This document shows, piece after piece, positions 5,467 to 7,714 of a DNA stretch of 7,714 bases (within the stretch, counting starts at the first letter, position 1; each line of letters begins with the position of its first letter). Made by a program: the position numbers and the translations under genes. Origin of the DNA: CAYQUV01 sp964421005 (GTDB lineage Bacteria > Patescibacteriota > Minisyncoccia > Minisyncoccales > CG1-02-41-26); assembly GCA_964421005.1 (NCBI GenBank), contig CAYQUV010000034.1:1-7714 (forward strand), in the 5' to 3' direction. The notes beneath the pieces were generated by a model. The model was not told the origin of the DNA, did not search any database, and was given only the letters and a program-made list of their open reading frames with translations.

Positions 5467-5859
5467 GTGGAGGTATTAAATAATTTTTTTGGAGATGGAT
5501 ATGATGCCGTGTCAATTAAAGATGCCAGCTATGGTATGGGTTGTGGAGGAACAATTCATCTTTTATTCTTAACTTATAAAGATGGGAAATATGTAACGAT
5601 AAAGGGCCCTAATTACGGTTCTTTTGGGTTATATAAGTTCGATGGTAAAAAGGGGTTAGGTAATAAAATTATAATAGCGGAACCAAAATGGGAGAATGAT
5701 TACTGTTGTGGTTGTGAGCATAAGTTGCAATTTTATATCTACACTTGGAATGGCCAAAACTATGTAAAAACCGAAACAGGGGTTACCGAAAATAAATATC
5801 TTAATGAAAGAATTGATGAAGTTCTTAGCAAAGAACCGTCAGTGCTTAATATTGAGTAA
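5467..5859 (+). CDS. Hypothetical protein, N-terminally truncated; same style as the protein at 3943
   Basis: From GTG 5467 this frame encodes 130 residues. It is soluble-looking and β-rich, with GDGYDAVSIKDASYGMGCGG (9-28), a TYKDGKYV turn, ENDYCCGCEHKLQFYIYTWNGQNYVK (77-101), and an acidic helix near the end. The Cys cluster and repeated strand-turn-strand outline resemble the first domain of the protein at 3943 (GDLNNDGKED..., GLCCPS), but the similarity is weak. No signal or membrane segment precedes it. The frame is open back to TAA at 5446-5448. The first codon after the promoter repeat (GTT, 5458) is in phase, exactly where the other copy has its ATG. This suggests loss of the original start and anchor. 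The protein may be translated weakly from GTG or not at all. Confidence 0.6.
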   Translation: MEVLNNFFGDGYDAVSIKDASYGMGCGGTIHLLFLTYKDGKYVTIKGPNYGSFGLYKFDGKKGLGNKIIIAEPKWENDYCCGCEHKLQFYIYTWNGQNYVKTETGVTENKYLNERIDEVLSKEPSVLNIE

Positions 5860-5883
5860 TAGATATTTTTTTAAATAGTTTTT

Positions 5884-5904
5884 TCCGCTTTCGGCGGATT
5901 TTTT
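5884..5904 (+). terminator. Rho-independent terminator
   Basis: TCCGC, loop TTTCG, GCGGA, followed directly by TTTTTT, 24 nt after the stop at 5859. This is the only classical terminator seen in the window. Confidence 0.75.
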
Positions 5905-5956
5905 CGCGAGAGATTTTTTCTTTGTTGTCGCACAGAAGACTGGGACATAATTATGA

Positions 5957-6018
5957 TTAATCATCTAAGAATTGGTTCTTAATTGCAGAACCCTAAGAAT
6001 CAGTTCTTAAATGATTAA
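5957..6018. repeat. 62-nt imperfect inverted repeat (25-bp stem, 12-nt loop)
   Basis: The outer arms TTAATCAT and ATGATTAA pair perfectly. After one C·A mismatch, 16 more pairs follow (TAAGAATTGG TTCTTA against TAAGAATCAG TTCTTA, with two G·T wobbles). Each arm also contains an 18-nt near-copy of the same sequence (5965-5982 and 5993-6010, two mismatches), so alternative small hairpins can form. It lies at the 3' side of the transposase remnant and overlaps its last in-frame codons. No T-run follows on either strand. Confidence 0.75.
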
Positions 6019-6165
6019 GGATTTAATTTCTTTGAGGCTTCTGCCCTGAGTGAGATTGTAATAAACTCCAGCTAGATAGCAAAGCATCACCAAATTGAGG
6101 AAAGTATTAACATTTTTGAGTCGTTTTACCGGGAAATTGTGATAATGGGGAAGTTTCCGAATTTC

Positions 6166-6321
6166 TCACCTCCTTGATGGCTCCCCGTTTTTTTTGGCTT
6201 CATTAACATTCCGGAGAAATTTTATATCTTCCTTGTTATGGAAAATATCTTGTCGGGCATTTCCACGATTAACAATATGGAAGATGGCGTTATCTAAAGT
6301 TAAACGAGAACCTCTGGGTAT
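6166..6321 (-). pseudogene. Decayed REP-associated tyrosine transposase (RAYT, IS200-like Y1 family), N-terminal fragment
   Basis: Read on the - strand from 6321, the frame gives IPRGSRLTLDNAIFHIVNRG followed by NARQDIFHNKEDIKFLRNV and a TGA at 6166-6168. PRGxRLxLxNxxxHIxNRGNxRQxIF is the start of RAYT/TnpA_REP transposases, which cut and rejoin single-stranded DNA at REP hairpins. The expected initiator Met is ATA (Ile). The HUH motif and catalytic Tyr, which lie further along in the roughly 200-residue family, are missing. The same frame continues after TGA to a TAA at 6007-6009 (ending NLTQGRSLKEIKSLII), but I cannot recognise that part. The + strand frame at 6194-6397 is the shadow of this remnant. 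With the hairpin at 5957 it accounts for most of the gene-free gap 5860-6513. Confidence 0.75.
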
Positions 6322-6397
6322 AAATTTACCCTTATATCATACTACAATCTACAATCTACGAAAATTCGGAAACGTCTTTATTTTCCTATTTTTCTAG

Positions 6398-6513
6398 CAG
6401 ATTGCACGTCCTAATTCATTTGTTAAAATATTTATCAAAAATTTCCCAAAGTTGTACGGGTGTCGGGCGAGCCCGTTTGTGTATGGTCATAGTGTTTACA
6501 CTTTACCCTAAAA
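6398..6513. other. Intergenic stretch ahead of the chorismate-lyase-like gene
   Basis: It contains a short GC-rich inverted repeat (CGGGC GA GCCCG, 6464-6475) followed by TTTGTG, and the left arm of the hairpin at 6493. I see no convincing promoter. Confidence 0.4.
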
Positions 6514-6532
6514 ATGGTTAAAAGTGTAAACA
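6493..6532. repeat. 12-bp perfect inverted repeat around the first possible start codon
   Basis: TGTTTACACTTT (6493-6504) pairs exactly with AAAGTGTAAACA (6521-6532). The ATG at 6514 lies in the intervening 16 nt, and ACC/GGT can add three more pairs past a two-base bulge. It could be an operator for a dimeric regulator or an mRNA hairpin hiding that ATG. It also fits the idea that translation starts downstream of it. Confidence 0.7.
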
Positions 6533-7119
6533 ACGCTCGGAATTCTCGCGTTTTTAATATAAAACAAGGGACAAACAAAAGCTTGTCCTGTTTTTGTGTT
6601 TGTATTATCATAATGTTAATATATATGCTTGTGGATAAATTGAATTTTCACCCGATTTTAACTTCAAGCGTTCCTTCTTTTGAGAGGGAATTATTAGAAT
6701 GCGAAAAATCAATAACTCTGAAGCTGGAAAGCGTACATCAACAAGAAATGAAAATCAAGATTATAGAAGCAGATTTTTCTAACGGAATTTATCAAAGGGA
6801 AATTGTTATGTTCGGGGAAAAAGACAACATTCCAAAGGAGTTGGCCCATATCAAAATATTCGTAAAAAATTTGAATAAAGAGGCCCGCAGAGATGTTCTG
6901 AAGGGCAAAAAACCTTTTGGTAAAATATTATCGGAGCACAAAATGGAAATGGCAACGAGAAGGGAATTTAAGAATTTTTTTAAAGTTTATAAAAACAGCC
7001 GCATATTAAACTATGTGGCATCAGAGAAAGATTTTTTTTACGGAAGGAATTACTTTATTTTCTTAATCAGGCGGTTCGACAAGAAAAAGCTGGCTGAGGT
7101 AACCGAAATTTTTTTATAA
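6514..7119 (+). CDS. Chorismate-lyase-fold protein (UbiC-like)
   Basis: The full frame has 201 residues. The C-terminal 130 line up by eye with E. coli UbiC. YQREIVMF (93-100) corresponds to LREILL, so Arg95 is the chorismate-binding Arg. GKKPFGKILSEHKMEMATRREF (131-152) corresponds to GKTPLGRYLFTSSTLTRDF. FFYGRNYFIFLIRR...AEVTEIFL (174-201) corresponds to LWGRRSRLRL...LLTELFL, so Glu198 is the catalytic Glu. LLECEKSITLKLE (60-72) matches LLEDSMTKRFE. Family members release pyruvate from chorismate to give 4-hydroxybenzoate. Residue 135 is Phe where UbiC has Leu. Starting at ATG 6613 or 6625 gives 164-168 residues, the usual family length. The longer start adds a Lys/Asn-rich tail and a hydrophobic run (SCFCVCIIIMLIYMLV) that could be a membrane anchor. 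No Shine-Dalgarno decides the start. Catalysis is unproven. Confidence 0.75.
   Translation: MVKSVNNARNSRVFNIKQGTNKSLSCFCVCIIIMLIYMLVDKLNFHPILTSSVPSFERELLECEKSITLKLESVHQQEMKIKIIEADFSNGIYQREIVMFGEKDNIPKELAHIKIFVKNLNKEARRDVLKGKKPFGKILSEHKMEMATRREFKNFFKVYKNSRILNYVASEKDFFYGRNYFIFLIRRFDKKKLAEVTEIFL
6569..6588 (+). repeat. Small inverted repeat followed by a T-rich run, upstream of the internal start at 6613
   Basis: GGACAA, 8-nt loop, TTGTCC, then TGTTTTTGTG. It resembles a weak intrinsic terminator or attenuator if transcription starts upstream. It lies inside the longer reading frame from 6514 but outside the shorter one from 6613. Confidence 0.35.
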
Positions 7120-7234
7120 GTTTATTACAAAAAAGCGCTGCAAAAAGACGACCCGACGAATGCTGTACAATATTTGCCTTTATTTTCTATTTTCGTCCCT
7201 TGTCCTTCTATATTTTCTAATACTTTAAAAGTAG

Positions 7235-7261
7235 TTGAGAAAAATAGATAAGAGATAAAAT
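7235..7261 (+). promoter_or_regulatory. Possible promoter upstream of the palindrome and tandem repeat
   Basis: TTGAGA (7235-7240) and TAAAAT (7256-7261) with a 15-nt spacer, short of optimal. It is followed 6 nt later by a GTG that opens a long frame through the repeats. The intergenic stretch 7120-7234 shows nothing else. Confidence 0.3.
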
Positions 7262-7285
7262 TTCCCTGTGCATAAAATAATTTCG

Positions 7286-7317
7286 ACCACTTTTATTGCG
7301 ATCGCAGTAAAAGTGGT
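7286..7317. repeat. 32-bp near-perfect palindrome centred on GCGATCGC
   Basis: ACCACTTTTA at the left is matched by TAAAAGTGGT at the right, with TGCGATCGCA at the centre. Thirty of 32 bases fit a perfect palindrome; the single mismatched pair (T/G) can wobble in RNA. With no loop, it resembles an operator or cruciform site more than an mRNA hairpin. Confidence 0.85.
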
Positions 7318-7332
7318 TTTAACTTCAGTGTT

Positions 7333-7410
7333 TCTTATCCCAATAGTTTATCCCAATAGTTTATTCCAACGGTTTATCCCAATAGTTTATCCCAATGGTT
7401 TATTCCATGG
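7333..7410 (+). repeat. Six-unit 13-bp tandem repeat organised as two 39-bp blocks
   Basis: Six 13-bp units of the form GTTTATCCCAATA follow one another. Units 3 and 6 differ in the same way (TATTCC for TATCCC), so the array reads AAB-AAB, suggesting duplication of a 39-bp block. It lies upstream of the small membrane protein gene and thiI, and ends 34 nt before the ATG at 7445. Confidence 0.85.
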
Positions 7411-7444
7411 GCTTGATTTTTGTTTTTTGGGGGGTTCAGCTATA

Positions 7445-7630
7445 ATGAAACAGATGAGCTTAATTGTGCGGCAGGAAAACAACTGGGCTTACGTTTTGGT
7501 CATAGCCTTGATTTCCGCCATGGTGGCGGCGGTGGTTATTGTCCACGCCAGCAACATTAAAAAAGAAATGCAAAGATCTTTTGAGGAACAATGGATTACT
7601 TCATTTGTCATTACCACGAGATTGGCTTAA
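7445..7630 (+). CDS. Small one-helix membrane protein upstream of thiI
   Basis: From ATG 7445 the frame encodes 61 residues (MKQMSLIVRQENNWAYVLVI...). It has a short polar N-terminus, one membrane helix (WAYVLVIALISAMVAAVVIVHA, about 14-35), and an amphipathic C-terminal tail. I do not recognise a family. A second ATG at 7454 lies 7 nt after TATAAT (7441-7446) and could be the start of a leaderless mRNA, as at 3943. The frame is also open back to a GTG at 7268, but that extension would translate the palindrome and 13-bp repeats, so I prefer the later start. The last 40 nt overlap thiI and contain its GAGGA ribosome binding site, so the two are probably co-expressed. Confidence 0.55.
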   Translation: MKQMSLIVRQENNWAYVLVIALISAMVAAVVIVHASNIKKEMQRSFEEQWITSFVITTRLA

Positions 7631-7714
7631 AGGGCGGAAATAGAAGGTTTTTTGAGGAAAAATTGGTGGAAAACATAAAAAAAGCCTTGCCCGCTCGGAG
7701 TTTTGAATTTGTCA
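7591..7714 (+). CDS. thiI: tRNA 4-thiouridine synthase ThiI, N-terminal part (3' end outside the window)
   Basis: The visible 41 codons read MDYFICHYHEIGLKGGNRRF and then FEEKLVENIKKALPARSFEFV. This is the N-terminal ferredoxin-like start of ThiI, where the family shows RYGExxLKGxNRxxFExxLxxNIxxxL. ThiI adenylates U8 of tRNAs and transfers sulfur from a persulfide to form 4-thiouridine; in some bacteria it also serves thiamin thiazole synthesis. The THUMP and PP-loop domains lie beyond the window, so catalytic residues cannot be checked. The start ATG is preceded by GAGGA (7583-7587), one of the few ribosome binding sites visible here. It overlaps the preceding gene by 40 nt in another frame. 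The RYGE motif of most homologues is HYHE here. Confidence 0.85.
   Translation, partial: MDYFICHYHEIGLKGGNRRFFEEKLVENIKKALPARSFEFV

Noticed and set aside
5456..5479. ATG directly at the end of the second promoter repeat
   Set aside because: It opens only MFGAWRY before TAA and is out of frame with the downstream 130-codon gene.
6194..6397. 67-codon frame on the + strand
   Set aside because: The opposite strand carries a recognisable RAYT transposase N-terminus across the same bases, so this frame is a shadow.
7333..7410. CRISPR array
   Set aside because: The 13-bp units are contiguous with no spacers, and no cas gene is present.
7268..7444. GTG-started N-terminal extension of the small membrane protein
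   Set aside because: It would translate the palindrome and the 13-bp tandem repeats; two ATG codons immediately before the conserved-looking helix are better starts. Not fully excluded.

Overview
The window is AT-rich (roughly one third G+C by eye) and almost every gene lies on the + strand. Small membrane-anchored proteins dominate and most starts lack a Shine-Dalgarno sequence. One long protein begins with a GQSLI-type prepilin-like segment. The last gene is a thiI with an HYHEIGLKGGNRRFF N-terminus. Together these suggest a Patescibacteria/CPR bacterium, probably of the Parcubacteria type. This placement is inferred from gene style, not from a marker gene.

Positions 1-1836 hold a cluster of small membrane proteins. 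It contains two copies of a three-helix membrane protein (the first cut by the window edge, the second damaged at both ends), a small G/F-rich membrane protein, and a membrane-anchored SIMPL-domain protein. The two copies are identical over 77 nt and then diverge abruptly, which looks like recombination or gene conversion.

Positions ~1770-3910 look like an inserted block. A secreted or surface-anchored metzincin-like protease (2057-3592) has a prepilin-like anchor, an EITEP-repeat stalk, two Cys-rich modules, an HExxHxxGxxD zinc site and a C-terminal calcium-binding repeat. It is bracketed by inverted copies of a 26-bp sequence. On the outer side of each copy lie GC-rich perfect hairpins with 3-nt loops. 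The left flank has replaced the C-terminus of the second small membrane-protein copy.

Positions 3907-5904 carry a membrane-anchored protein with an FG-GAP-like calcium loop and a PsbP-like domain, a DUF2007-like protein with a C-terminal helix, and a truncated protein of the same general style as the first. The first and third are preceded by the same 32-bp promoter-bearing repeat, whose TATAAT lies 8 nt before the ATG of the first (apparently leaderless). The third has lost its N-terminus exactly at the start-codon junction. A rho-independent terminator closes this part.

Positions 5905-6513 contain no intact gene. They hold a decayed REP-associated tyrosine transposase (RAYT) fragment on the - strand and a 62-nt imperfect hairpin. 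Positions 6514-7119 encode a chorismate-lyase-fold protein that keeps the Arg and Glu active-site residues of UbiC. The right end has a 32-bp near-palindrome, a 13-bp tandem repeat, a one-helix small membrane protein, and the start of thiI (tRNA 4-thiouridine synthesis), which overlaps that gene by 40 nt.

No CRISPR array, rRNA or tRNA was seen. Family calls come from motif recognition by eye; no database search was run.
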